From Bacillota bacterium (lineage in GTDB: Bacteria > Bacillota > Sulfobacillia > RBS10-35 > Bu92), in the NCBI GenBank assembly GCA_014896375.1, contig JADBKN010000004.1:1-64000 (forward strand): 64,000 nt of DNA. The letters are read 5' to 3'. Positions 43,426-50,778 of the stretch are shown piece after piece. The notes beneath the pieces were generated by a model that was not told the origin of the DNA, did not search any database, and was given only the letters and a program-made list of their open reading frames with translations. Position numbers and translations under genes: made by a program. Each line of letters starts with the position of its first letter. Position 1 is the first letter of the stretch.

Positions 43426-45240
43426 CTAGTCGGCGGCCGCCGGCCCGCGCCCGCCGCCGGCGCGCCGCCCGAAGCGGCGTTCGAGCTCGGCGGAGGGGAT
43501 CTTCCACACCGTGGGGCGGCCGTGCGGGCAGGTGAAGGGCTCCTCCAGCGAGGCCAGCCTGTCGAGGAGCGCCTGGGCCTCCGCCGGGGACAGGCGGTCC
43601 CCGGCCTTGACGGCCGCCTTGCAGGAGGCGAGGGCCAGCGCCGGCGCGCGCGGGTCACCGGCGGCGCCCTCATCCTCCAAGAGTTCCTCGACGAGCTGGG
43701 CCACGGCCTCCTGAGGATCCCCGTAAAGGAGGGCGGGCACGGCGCGTACGACGAGGCTGTCGGGGCCGAAGGGCTCCGCCACCACGCCGAACCTCTCCCA
43801 GAGAGCTCTCCGCTCCTCGAAGAGAGCCAGGCGCGCGGGCGGCACGGGCACGACGAGCGGCAGGGCGAGCGGCTGCGCCGCGACGGCGCGCGCGTCGCGC
43901 AGGAGTTGCTCATAAAAGATCTTCTCGTGGGCGGCGTGCTGGTCGACGATGTAGAGACCGTCCGGCCCCTCGGCCAGGAGGTATGTGCCGAGCACCGCGC
44001 CGGCGTGGCGCAGCGGCGGCAGACGCCTTCCGCCCTCAGGGATCGCGGCCGCCGGCTCGTAAAGCCGCAGCGCCTCGGCGACGCGCTCCGCGGACAGCGG
44101 GGCCGCGGACGGCCGCAGCGGGCTCCACGCAGCCGCCGTCTCGCTCTGGGCAGCGTTGCCCGGCGGGGCGGCGCCGCGCCAGGGCGTCGCGGCCGGCCGC
44201 GACCCTCCGGAAGCCCCGGAGGCGGGCGGGGCGCCCCACTCCGGTGTCAAGTCTGCTGACTTGAGAGCTATGGCGATCGCGTGGTGGACGAGGCTCGTCA
44301 TGCGGCGCTCGTCGGCGAAGCGGACTTCCAGCTTCCTCGGGTGCACGTTGACGTCGACGACCGCCGGGTCGACGCGCAGGTGCAGGATGAAGGCCGGGAA
44401 GCGGCGCGCGGGCAGGAGGCCGCGGTACGCCGCCTCCGCCGCCGCGCGCAGGCCCGCGTGGCGCACGGCGTGGCCGTTGACGATCAACATCTGCAGCGCG
44501 CGGCTGGCGCGCGCCAGCTCCGGCCGAGCCGCCAGCCCCTCGACGGCCGCCCCTTCCGCGGCGCGCGCCACCTCCACGCAGCCGCGCGCGAACTCCGGCC
44601 CATAGAGCGCGGCCGCCGCGTCCCGCAGGCGGCCGCGCCCGTCCGTGCGCCAGAGCACGCGCCCGTCCGAGCGAAACTCAAACGACACGTGCGGGAAGGC
44701 CAGCGCCAGCGCCTCCGCCGCCTGGGAGCAAGCGGCCGTCTCCGCCGCGGCGGAGCGCAGGCCGGCCGCGCGCGCGGGCGTGTTGTAAAAGAGGTCGCGC
44801 ACCGTCACGGTGGTGCCCGGCGGCGCCCCGACGGGCTCCTCGCGCTCCACGACGCCGCCCGCGGCCGCGATGCGCCAGGCGCGCTCCGCGCCCTGCGGCC
44901 GCGTGACGAGATCCAGGCGCGAGACCGAGGCGATGCTCGGCAAGGCCTCGCCCCGGAAGCCGAGGGTGGCGAGCGACCGCAGGTCCTCGAGGCTCTGGAT
45001 CTTGCTGGTGGCATGGCGCAGGAGGGCGAGACGCGCGTCCTCCGGCGACATGCCCTCACCGTCGTCGCGCACGATGACGGTGCGCGCACCGCCGCCCGTC
45101 ACCTCGATGACGATGCGCCGCGCTCCGGCGTCGAGCGCGTTCTCTACGAGCTCCTTCACCACGGAAGCCGGCCGCTCCACGACTTCCCCGGCGGCGATCT
45201 GGTCGGCCGTGCGGCTGTCGAGGATGCGGATGCGGCTCAC
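43426..45240 (-). CDS. mutL: DNA mismatch repair protein MutL
   Basis: A 604-residue MutL. The GHKL ATPase has ENALDAGARRIVIEV, VRDDGEGMSPED, TLGFRGEALPSIASV and a C-terminal dimerisation/endonuclease part. The endonuclease motif is intact (VDQHAAHEKIFYE), with ACKAAVKAGD and the ending CPHGRPTVW. It is thus a nicking MutL as in non-Dam bacteria. GTG 45240 overlaps the mutS TGA (GTGA). The track's 950-residue version reads a shadow of mutS. Confidence 0.93.
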   Translation of the reverse strand: MSRIRILDSRTADQIAAGEVVERPASVVKELVENALDAGARRIVIEVTGGGARTVIVRDDGEGMSPEDARLALLRHATSKIQSLEDLRSLATLGFRGEALPSIASVSRLDLVTRPQGAERAWRIAAAGGVVEREEPVGAPPGTTVTVRDLFYNTPARAAGLRSAAAETAACSQAAEALALAFPHVSFEFRSDGRVLWRTDGRGRLRDAAAALYGPEFARGCVEVARAAEGAAVEGLAARPELARASRALQMLIVNGHAVRHAGLRAAAEAAYRGLLPARRFPAFILHLRVDPAVVDVNVHPRKLEVRFADERRMTSLVHHAIAIALKSADLTPEWGAPPASGASGGSRPAATPWRGAAPPGNAAQSETAAAWSPLRPSAAPLSAERVAEALRLYEPAAAIPEGGRRLPPLRHAGAVLGTYLLAEGPDGLYIVDQHAAHEKIFYEQLLRDARAVAAQPLALPLVVPVPPARLALFEERRALWERFGVVAEPFGPDSLVVRAVPALLYGDPQEAVAQLVEELLEDEGAAGDPRAPALALASCKAAVKAGDRLSPAEAQALLDRLASLEEPFTCPHGRPTVWKIPSAELERRFGRRAGGGRGPAAAD

Positions 45241-47075
45241 GGGCGTCCCTCCCGGCCAAAGCGGCGCTTCCACTCGTAGATGAGGTGCAGCGCGTCCCGT
45301 GGCGTGAGCGCGTCGGGATCGAGCGCACGGAGGAGGCGCTCCAGGGGGTGCGGTGGGCGCGCCTCCGCCACCGGGGCCGGAAAGAGGCTCAGCTGCGCCG
45401 GCGACGCGACCCCCTCCTCCGCCTGCGCCGCCACCTCCCGCGCGGACGCGGCTGCACCGCCGCCTTCGGACTCCAGGGCCGCCAGCACCTGCCGCGCCCG
45501 CGCGAGCACCGCCTCCGGCAGCCCGGCCAGCGCCGCCACATGGATGCCGTAGCTGCGGTCGGCGGCGCCGGGGCGCACGTGGTGCAGGAAGACGATCTCC
45601 CCGCTCTCCGGCCGCTCCTCCACCGCCATCGTGAGGTTGCGCACGCCGGGCAGGCGGCCCTCCAGCGCCGTGAGCTCCTGGTAGTGTGTCGTGAACACGG
45701 TGCGCGCCTTCACGCGCAGGATGAGGTCCTCCGCCACCGCCCAAGCGATCGCTAAGCCGTCGTAGGTGCTCGTGCCGCGGCCGATCTCGTCCACCACCAC
45801 GAGGCTGCGCTCCGTGGCGTGGCGCAGGATGCGGCTCGTCTCCACCATCTCCCGCATGAAGGTGGACTCGCCGGCGGCCAGGTCGTCGCTCGCGCCGATG
45901 CGCGTGAAGATGGCGTCGGCGAGGCCGATGCGCGCGTGCGAGGCCGGCACGAAGCTGCCCGCCTGCGCGAGCAGCACGCAGAGCGCCGCCGCGCGCGCAT
46001 AGGTGGATTTGCCGGCCATGTTCGGCCCCGTCAGGAGGAGGAAGCGCCCCTCCGCATCCATGTGCACGTCGTTGGGCACGTAGCGGCCGGGGCCCATGAG
46101 GGCCTCCACCACCGGGTGGCGCAGCGCCTGCACCTCGAGCACCGGCTCCTCGCACAGCGCGGGCCGCACGTACCCCCGCGCGGCCGCCAGCTCGGCAAAG
46201 CCCGCAATGACATCGAAGACGGCTAGGGCGCGCGCCAGGCGCTGCAGCTCCGCCGCGCGGCCGGCGACGCGCGCGCACAGCTCGCAGAAGATCTCCTCCT
46301 CGAGCTCCAGGGCGCGCTCCGCCGCGTGGGTGAGCCGGTCTTCAAGTTCCTTGAGCTCGCCCGTCACGTACCGCTCCGCGTTGGCGAGCGTCTGCTTGCG
46401 GACGTAGTCGGCCGGCACGGCGCGCCGGTGCGCGTGGGTGACCTCGATGTAGTAGCCGAACACCTTGTTGTAGCCGATTTTGAGGGAACGGATGCCGGTG
46501 CGCTCCCGCTCCCTCTGCTCCAGGCGCGCGAGCGTGTCGCGGCTGTCGCGCTGCAGGGCGCGCAACTCGTCGAGCTCCGCCGAGACGCCCTCCCGCACCG
46601 TGCCGCCGTCCGCCACGCTGAGGGGCGGCCGTTCGGAGAGGATCTCCTCAAGGGCGGAGGAGACATCCGCGGGCGGCTCCAGGTCCGCGGCATGCTCCGC
46701 GAGCACCCCGGCCGCCGCCTCGCCGGCTGCGGCGCGCACGCGCGCCGCAGCCCGCAGCGATTCCCTCAACGCGGCGAGGTCGCGCGGCGTGGCGCGCCCG
46801 GTGGCGGCGCGCGCCACGAGCCGTTCCACGTCGTGCGCCCCCTTGAGCGCCAACCGCACCGCGGCGCGGGCCGTCCCGTCCTGGAGGAGCGCGGCCACCG
46901 CCTCAAGGCGCGCCTCGATAGCGCGCCGCTCCCGCAGGGGGAAGTCCAGCCAGCGCCGCAGAAGGCGGGCGCCCAGCGGCGTGGCTCGCGGTGACGGGCG
47001 ACGCCCCGAAGCCTCATCCTCATCGACGAGCTCGGCCGGGGGACGTCGACGGAGGACGGCATCGCCATCGCTCAC
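45237..47075 (-). CDS. mutS: MutS, N-terminally truncated by rearrangement
   Basis: The last ~585 residues are a good MutS core and ATPase: [20 protein letters not shown], the clamp with [18 protein letters not shown], Walker [35 protein letters not shown], and [14 protein letters not shown] whole MutS has ~850-890 residues. The mismatch-reading domain I (with F-x-E), domain II and the start of III are missing. Upstream of about 46990 the frame only reads the complement of a plus-strand MutS remnant, so GTG 47075 is arbitrary and lacks a good ribosome site. Likely unable to recognise mismatches. Confidence 0.85.
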   Translation of the reverse strand: MSDGDAVLRRRPPAELVDEDEASGRRPSPRATPLGARLLRRWLDFPLRERRAIEARLEAVAALLQDGTARAAVRLALKGAHDVERLVARAATGRATPRDLAALRESLRAAARVRAAAGEAAAGVLAEHAADLEPPADVSSALEEILSERPPLSVADGGTVREGVSAELDELRALQRDSRDTLARLEQRERERTGIRSLKIGYNKVFGYYIEVTHAHRRAVPADYVRKQTLANAERYVTGELKELEDRLTHAAERALELEEEIFCELCARVAGRAAELQRLARALAVFDVIAGFAELAAARGYVRPALCEEPVLEVQALRHPVVEALMGPGRYVPNDVHMDAEGRFLLLTGPNMAGKSTYARAAALCVLLAQAGSFVPASHARIGLADAIFTRIGASDDLAAGESTFMREMVETSRILRHATERSLVVVDEIGRGTSTYDGLAIAWAVAEDLILRVKARTVFTTHYQELTALEGRLPGVRNLTMAVEERPESGEIVFLHHVRPGAADRSYGIHVAALAGLPEAVLARARQVLAALESEGGGAAASAREVAAQAEEGVASPAQLSLFPAPVAEARPPHPLERLLRALDPDALTPRDALHLIYEWKRRFGREGRP

Positions 47076-47375
47076 GCGGTGATCAGTACATCCACGACGT
47101 CGTCGGCGCTAAGGCGCTCGTGTCAGAGCCCCATTTCACGAACTGGCGGCGCTCGAAGGGCGGCTTTCCGGGCTGGTGAACGTCCACATGGGCGTCGAGG
47201 TCGAGGCGGAGCGGATCCCTCTTTACGTATCGGCTCCGCCCGGGGCGTTCCCGCTCGTACGGCATCGCCGTCGCCGCTCGAGCCGAGGCTCCCGGAGCGG
47301 ATCATTCGCGGAAGCGCTCTTGAAGCGCTACGGCAGCCGGACGCCGGAAGAGCAGCCGGCGCTTTTTGAGGGAAA
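46998..47375 (+). pseudogene. Fragment of a second MutS (C-terminal ATPase), frameshifted
   Basis: Read on the plus strand: [20 protein letters not shown] and then GIAIAHAV (frame of 46998); [13 protein letters not shown] after loss of one base (about 47085); [20 protein letters not shown] (about 47138); SYGIAVA; and [16 protein letters not shown] (about 47310). This is the order of a MutS C-terminus. A stop lies directly upstream (46992-46994). It differs clearly from the minus-strand mutS next to it, so it is a divergent copy, not a recent duplicate. Confidence 0.75.
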
Positions 47376-47589
47376 CCGACCACGGTCAGAGACGGCGGGG
47401 GATGATCCCGGTCGAGACGACGCTCGGCACGACGGAGTCCCGCCCGCCGGAGACGGCCACAAGGAGCCGTGCCCCCGGGGGCAGGAGACCCTGCCGCGCC
47501 GCGCGGCGGATCGCCTCCTCGACGGCCGTCCCGCCTTCCACTTCTCGACCTCCCCCGGCCGCCCCGCAGGGATCTGCGGGCGGGCGCCT
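47376..47589. other. Degenerate intergenic stretch
   Basis: No intact gene. On the minus strand one frame reads AVEEAIRRAARQGLLPPGAR and then LLVAVSGGRDSVVPS before a stop near 47396. This looks like the tail of some enzyme, but it has no start and could not be named. Together with the MutS fragment it marks a decayed segment of ~600 bases. Confidence 0.35.
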
Positions 47590-48219
47590 TCAACCTTCTC
47601 CGCCGGCCAGCCAGGCGCGCGCCAGCTCGATGTCCTGCGGCCGGATCTCGTGGCCGGCGTCCGTCCAGCGCAGCGTCACATCGGCGCCGGCGGCCTTCAG
47701 CCGCCCCGCCAGCCGCTCTGGGTGGCCGGCCGGCACCACCGCGTCCCGGCGGCCGGCGAGGATCAGCACGCGCACGCCGTGGAGCGCCGGCGGCCGCGGC
47801 GGCTCCAGCGGCACCATGGCGCGGAAGAGCACGGCCGACGGCAGCGTGCCGGGCTCCAAGAGCAGGAGGCTGGCGGCGATGTTCGCGCCGTTCGAGTACC
47901 CGACGGCCACCAGGCCCTGCGGCTCGAAGCCGTGGCGCGCGGCCGCCTCGGGGATGAACGCCGCCAGCTCCTGCGTGCGCCGGATGAGGTCGGCATCATC
48001 AAAGACGCCCTCCGCCAGCCGGCGGAACCAGCGCCGCGCCGTGCCCTCCAGCACCTTCCCGCGCACGCCGAGGAGGTTCGCCTCCGGGTCCAGCGCGCGG
48101 CCGAGGGGCACGAGGTCCCGCTCGTCGCCGCCCGTGCCGTGTAGGAGGAGCAACGTGCGCCGCGCCCCTGCGCGGCCGGGCAGGAAGACGTGCCAGAAGC
48201 CGAGGATCTCTTCCGCCAC
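47590..48219 (-). CDS. mhqD: MhqD-like carboxylesterase/phospholipase (alpha/beta hydrolase)
   Basis: A 209-residue serine hydrolase. It shows LLLLHGTGGDERDLVPLGRAL, nucleophile VAVGYSNGANIAASLL, Asp in LILAGRRDAVVP and His in WTDAGHEIRP. Size and motifs match the YodD/MhqD group. It lies directly after a MhqO-like dioxygenase and a MarR regulator, as in the Bacillus mhqNOD and related quinone-response operons. GTG 48219 is six bases after the dioxygenase stop; the 550-residue track ORF is a shadow upstream of that. Confidence 0.82.
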   Translation of the reverse strand: MAEEILGFWHVFLPGRAGARRTLLLLHGTGGDERDLVPLGRALDPEANLLGVRGKVLEGTARRWFRRLAEGVFDDADLIRRTQELAAFIPEAAARHGFEPQGLVAVGYSNGANIAASLLLLEPGTLPSAVLFRAMVPLEPPRPPALHGVRVLILAGRRDAVVPAGHPERLAGRLKAAGADVTLRWTDAGHEIRPQDIELARAWLAGGEG

Positions 48220-48224
48220 GGCCC

Positions 48225-49211
48225 CTACCGCTCCTCCAGCCCGGCCAGCGCGCGCGTGTCCAGCGGGCGCAGGTGCGCCTCGATGGTCGCGCGGTAGGGC
48301 TCCAGGTACGGCGGCAGCGCGAGCCGCTCTCCGAGGTGTTCGAAGTCCTCGTCGGCCTCGAAGCCCGGCCCGTCGGTGGCCAGCTCGTACAGGATGCCGT
48401 TCGGCTCCCGGAAGTAGATCGACCGGAAGTAGAAGCGCTCCACGATGCCCGAGGTACGGAAGCCGCGGCCCTCCAGGCGCTCCAGCCAGGCCGCGTGCTC
48501 CTCCGCGTCCGGCACGCGGAAGGCGACGTGATGCACGCCGCCCTTCCCCTGCCGCTCCGGCGGCAGGTCGGGCCGCTCCTCCACGTGCACCTCCGCGCCG
48601 GGACCGCCCGCGCCGGTGGCGTAGACGAGGACCTCGCCGCCGCCCGGGGCCTCGTAGCGGCCGGCGGGACGGAAGCCCAACACCTCGGTCAGCACGCGCA
48701 CGGACGGTTCGGCCTCGCGCACGGTGATCGTCACCGGGCCGAGGCCGCGGATGCCGAACTCCGCCGGGACGGGGCTCCGTTCCCAGGGACGGCCGCCCGG
48801 GACGCCGGCCTCCCCGTCCTCCGCGGTGAGGACGAGGCGCTGGCCTTCGAAGTCGCGGAAGGCGAGGGTCAGGCGGCCGGCGCGCGGCTGGGGCTCGTCG
48901 TGCTCCACACCCAGGCGCTCGAAGCGCTCCCGCCAGTAGTCCAGGGCGCGCCGGTCCGGCACGCGCAGGCCCACGCTGGAGATGCTGTGCGTGCCCGGCC
49001 GGTCGGGGGCGAGGTGCGGGATGTCGAAGAAGGTCAGCTCCGTCCCGGGGCGTCCGCGCTCGTCCCCGTAGAAGAGGTGGTAGGAGGTGACGTCGTCCTG
49101 GTTGACCGTCTTCTTCACGAGGCGCAGGCCCAAGGTCCGCGTGTAGAAGCGGACGTTGCCGGGGGCGTCCGCCGTCAGCGCCGAGACGTGATGGATGCCT
49201 AAGAGCTCCAT
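48225..49211 (-). CDS. mhqO: MhqO-like ring-cleaving dioxygenase (glyoxalase fold)
   Basis: A 328-residue two-module vicinal-oxygen-chelate protein. The start GIHHVSALTADAPGNVRFYTRTLGLRLVKKTVNQDD is diagnostic of MhqO/LinE-like ring cleavers. Metal ligands are His in IHHVSAL, His in VHHVAFRV and Glu in GILYELATDG. MhqO opens methylhydroquinone or catechol-type rings. ATG 49211 overlaps the end of the upstream MarR gene by 13 bases, so regulator, dioxygenase and hydrolase form one operon. Confidence 0.88.
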   Translation of the reverse strand: MELLGIHHVSALTADAPGNVRFYTRTLGLRLVKKTVNQDDVTSYHLFYGDERGRPGTELTFFDIPHLAPDRPGTHSISSVGLRVPDRRALDYWRERFERLGVEHDEPQPRAGRLTLAFRDFEGQRLVLTAEDGEAGVPGGRPWERSPVPAEFGIRGLGPVTITVREAEPSVRVLTEVLGFRPAGRYEAPGGGEVLVYATGAGGPGAEVHVEERPDLPPERQGKGGVHHVAFRVPDAEEHAAWLERLEGRGFRTSGIVERFYFRSIYFREPNGILYELATDGPGFEADEDFEHLGERLALPPYLEPYRATIEAHLRPLDTRALAGLEER

Positions 49212-49699
49212 GGTCCACGACTCCTCTCACGCGCCGCGCCACGGCCGCCTGAGGCCGGCGGCGGAGAGCGGCGTGCCCGTTCCAGTTTGCGCAGGAGCGC
49301 GAGCAGGCGGCGGCGCTCCTCGAGGCTCAGCGCTTCGAACTGCGCCGCCTGCAGCCTCTCCTGCTCCGGCACAACCTCCGAGTAGAGGCGGCGCCCGGCG
49401 GGTGTCAGGCGCAGACGCTTGACGCGGCCTTCGCGCTCGCGCTGCAGGAGCCCGCGCGCTTCCAGCCGGGCGACGAGCTGCGCCACGTTCCCCTGTGTGA
49501 CGAAGAGCCGGCGCGCCAGCTCGCCCTGCGTGATGCCTTCCGCCGCGCCGACCTGTGCGAGGACGTCGAACTGCGCCGCCGTGAGGTCCCAGCGCCGCAG
49601 GTGCGCGGCCGCCGCGCGCAGGTTCTGGCCATACGCGCGCGCCAGCCGGAACCAGAGCAGGAGGCCGAGCCGGCGGGCGGCGCGCGCTTCACGGTCCAT
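49199..49699 (-). CDS. MhqR-like MarR family repressor
   Basis: A 166-residue winged-helix regulator. The core WDLTAAQFDVLAQVGAAEGITQGELARRLFVTQGNVAQLVARLEARGLLQRE is standard MarR, with wing REGRVKRLRLTPAG. ATG 49699 is chosen over 49726 because AGGAGGGG lies between them. No redox Cys is present in the core. Position ahead of mhqO/mhqD suggests control by quinones, as with MhqR. A TTTAG-AA-CTAAA repeat 33 bases upstream is a candidate operator. Confidence 0.83.
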   Translation of the reverse strand: MDREARAARRLGLLLWFRLARAYGQNLRAAAAHLRRWDLTAAQFDVLAQVGAAEGITQGELARRLFVTQGNVAQLVARLEARGLLQREREGRVKRLRLTPAGRRLYSEVVPEQERLQAAQFEALSLEERRRLLALLRKLERARRSPPPASGGRGAARERSRGPWSS

Positions 49700-49731
49700 C
49701 TGGACAACTCCCCTCCTGTCGTCCATTACAC

Positions 49732-49743
49732 TTTAGAACTAAA
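49732..49743. promoter_or_regulatory. Inverted repeat TTTAG-AA-CTAAA upstream of the MarR gene
   Basis: Five-base arms around a 2-base centre in the AT-rich gap between the divergent mhqR-like and livH genes. Candidate autorepression site. Confidence 0.35.
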
Positions 49744-49812
49744 CCTTCTGAGGTGCAAGCCGGATCGGACCGTGTGCGCCACCATGGGCTGGCAAGCAGC
49801 AGGAAATCTCAA

Positions 49813-49826
49813 ATACGAAGTCGTAT
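49813..49826. promoter_or_regulatory. Inverted repeat ATACGA-AG-TCGTAT upstream of livH
   Basis: Perfect 6-base arms 50 bases before the livH start, with TATACG overlapping its right side as a possible -10. Likely an operator over the amino-acid transporter promoter. Confidence 0.4.
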
Positions 49827-49875
49827 ACGATTTCCCACTCACCGTCCGGGCGCTGCCCATGAGCGGGGTGCGGCC

Positions 49876-50778
49876 GTGTCACTGGAGCAGCGGGTACTGC
49901 AGCTCTTCGTCTCCGGTGTGACGAACGGGTCCATCTATGCGCTCCTCGGCCTCGGCTTGGTCCTCGTCTACAGCACCACGCGCGTCGTCAACGTCGCCAT
50001 CGGCGATTTCGCCACGCTCTGCGCGCTGGCGGCCGCCACCCTGGTGACCCGCGGCTGGGGCCTCCTGCCGGCCGTGGCCGCCGGTGCCCTCCTTGCCGCC
50101 GCGGCGGCCGCGCTGGCCTACCGCGTCGCCATCCACCCCGCGCGCCGGCGCGGGGCCGATCCTGTCACGCTCATGATCATCACCATCGCCCTGCACCTGG
50201 CCCTGCAGGGGACCGCCCAGGCGCTGTGGGGCACGCAGCCCTACACGCTGCCCGCCCTGAGCCCGGGCCCCCCCGTGCACGTCCTCCTCGCCGTCGTGGA
50301 CCGCCAAAAGCTCTGGGTGCTCGCCGTCAGCTTCGCGATCGTGACCCTCCTTGCGCTCTTCTTCAACCGCACCACGGCCGGGCGCGCGCTCCGTGCCTGC
50401 GCCGTCAATCCCACGGCCGCGCGCCTCACCGGCATCCCCGTGCACCGCATGGGCCTGGCGGCGTTCGCGCTGGGCGCGGTGCTGGCGGCTGTCAGCGGCG
50501 CGCTCATCGCCCCCATCACCCTGGCCACATATGACATGGGCCTCATGCTCGGCCTCAAGGGCTTCGTGGGCGCGGTGATCGGCGGGCTCGTGAACTATCC
50601 TCTCACGGTGGCCGGCTGCATCCTCCTGGGGTTGCTGGAATCCTTCGCCGCCGGCTTCCTGGCGTCAGGCTATCGGGACGCAGTGGCGTTCGTGGTGCTG
50701 ATCGCCGTGCTGATGGCGCGCGCGCTGCCGCTTCTGAGGCATGGCGTCATGGTGAGTGAGGAGGCGGCGAAGGAATAA
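49876..50778 (+). CDS. livH: Branched-chain amino-acid ABC transporter permease LivH
   Basis: A 300-residue permease of the LivH type. It has LFVSGVTNGSIYALLGLGLVLVYSTTRVVNVAIGDF at the N-terminus and the coupling region FNRTTAGRALRACAVNPTAARLTGIP, then GLKGFVGAVIGGLVNYPLTVAGC. GTG 49876 is used; upstream codons (QAGSDRVRHH) do not look coding. Its TAA overlaps the ATG of the fused livMGF (TAATG). Opens the operon with the importer subunits. Confidence 0.9.
   Translation: MSLEQRVLQLFVSGVTNGSIYALLGLGLVLVYSTTRVVNVAIGDFATLCALAAATLVTRGWGLLPAVAAGALLAAAAAALAYRVAIHPARRRGADPVTLMIITIALHLALQGTAQALWGTQPYTLPALSPGPPVHVLLAVVDRQKLWVLAVSFAIVTLLALFFNRTTAGRALRACAVNPTAARLTGIPVHRMGLAAFALGAVLAAVSGALIAPITLATYDMGLMLGLKGFVGAVIGGLVNYPLTVAGCILLGLLESFAAGFLASGYRDAVAFVVLIAVLMARALPLLRHGVMVSEEAAKE

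Noticed and set aside
47376-47589. Pyruvate kinase tail on the minus strand
   Set aside because: EEAIRRAARQGLLPPGARLL looks vaguely like a pyruvate kinase C-terminus, but the last strand does not match, so it is listed only as an unidentified remnant.
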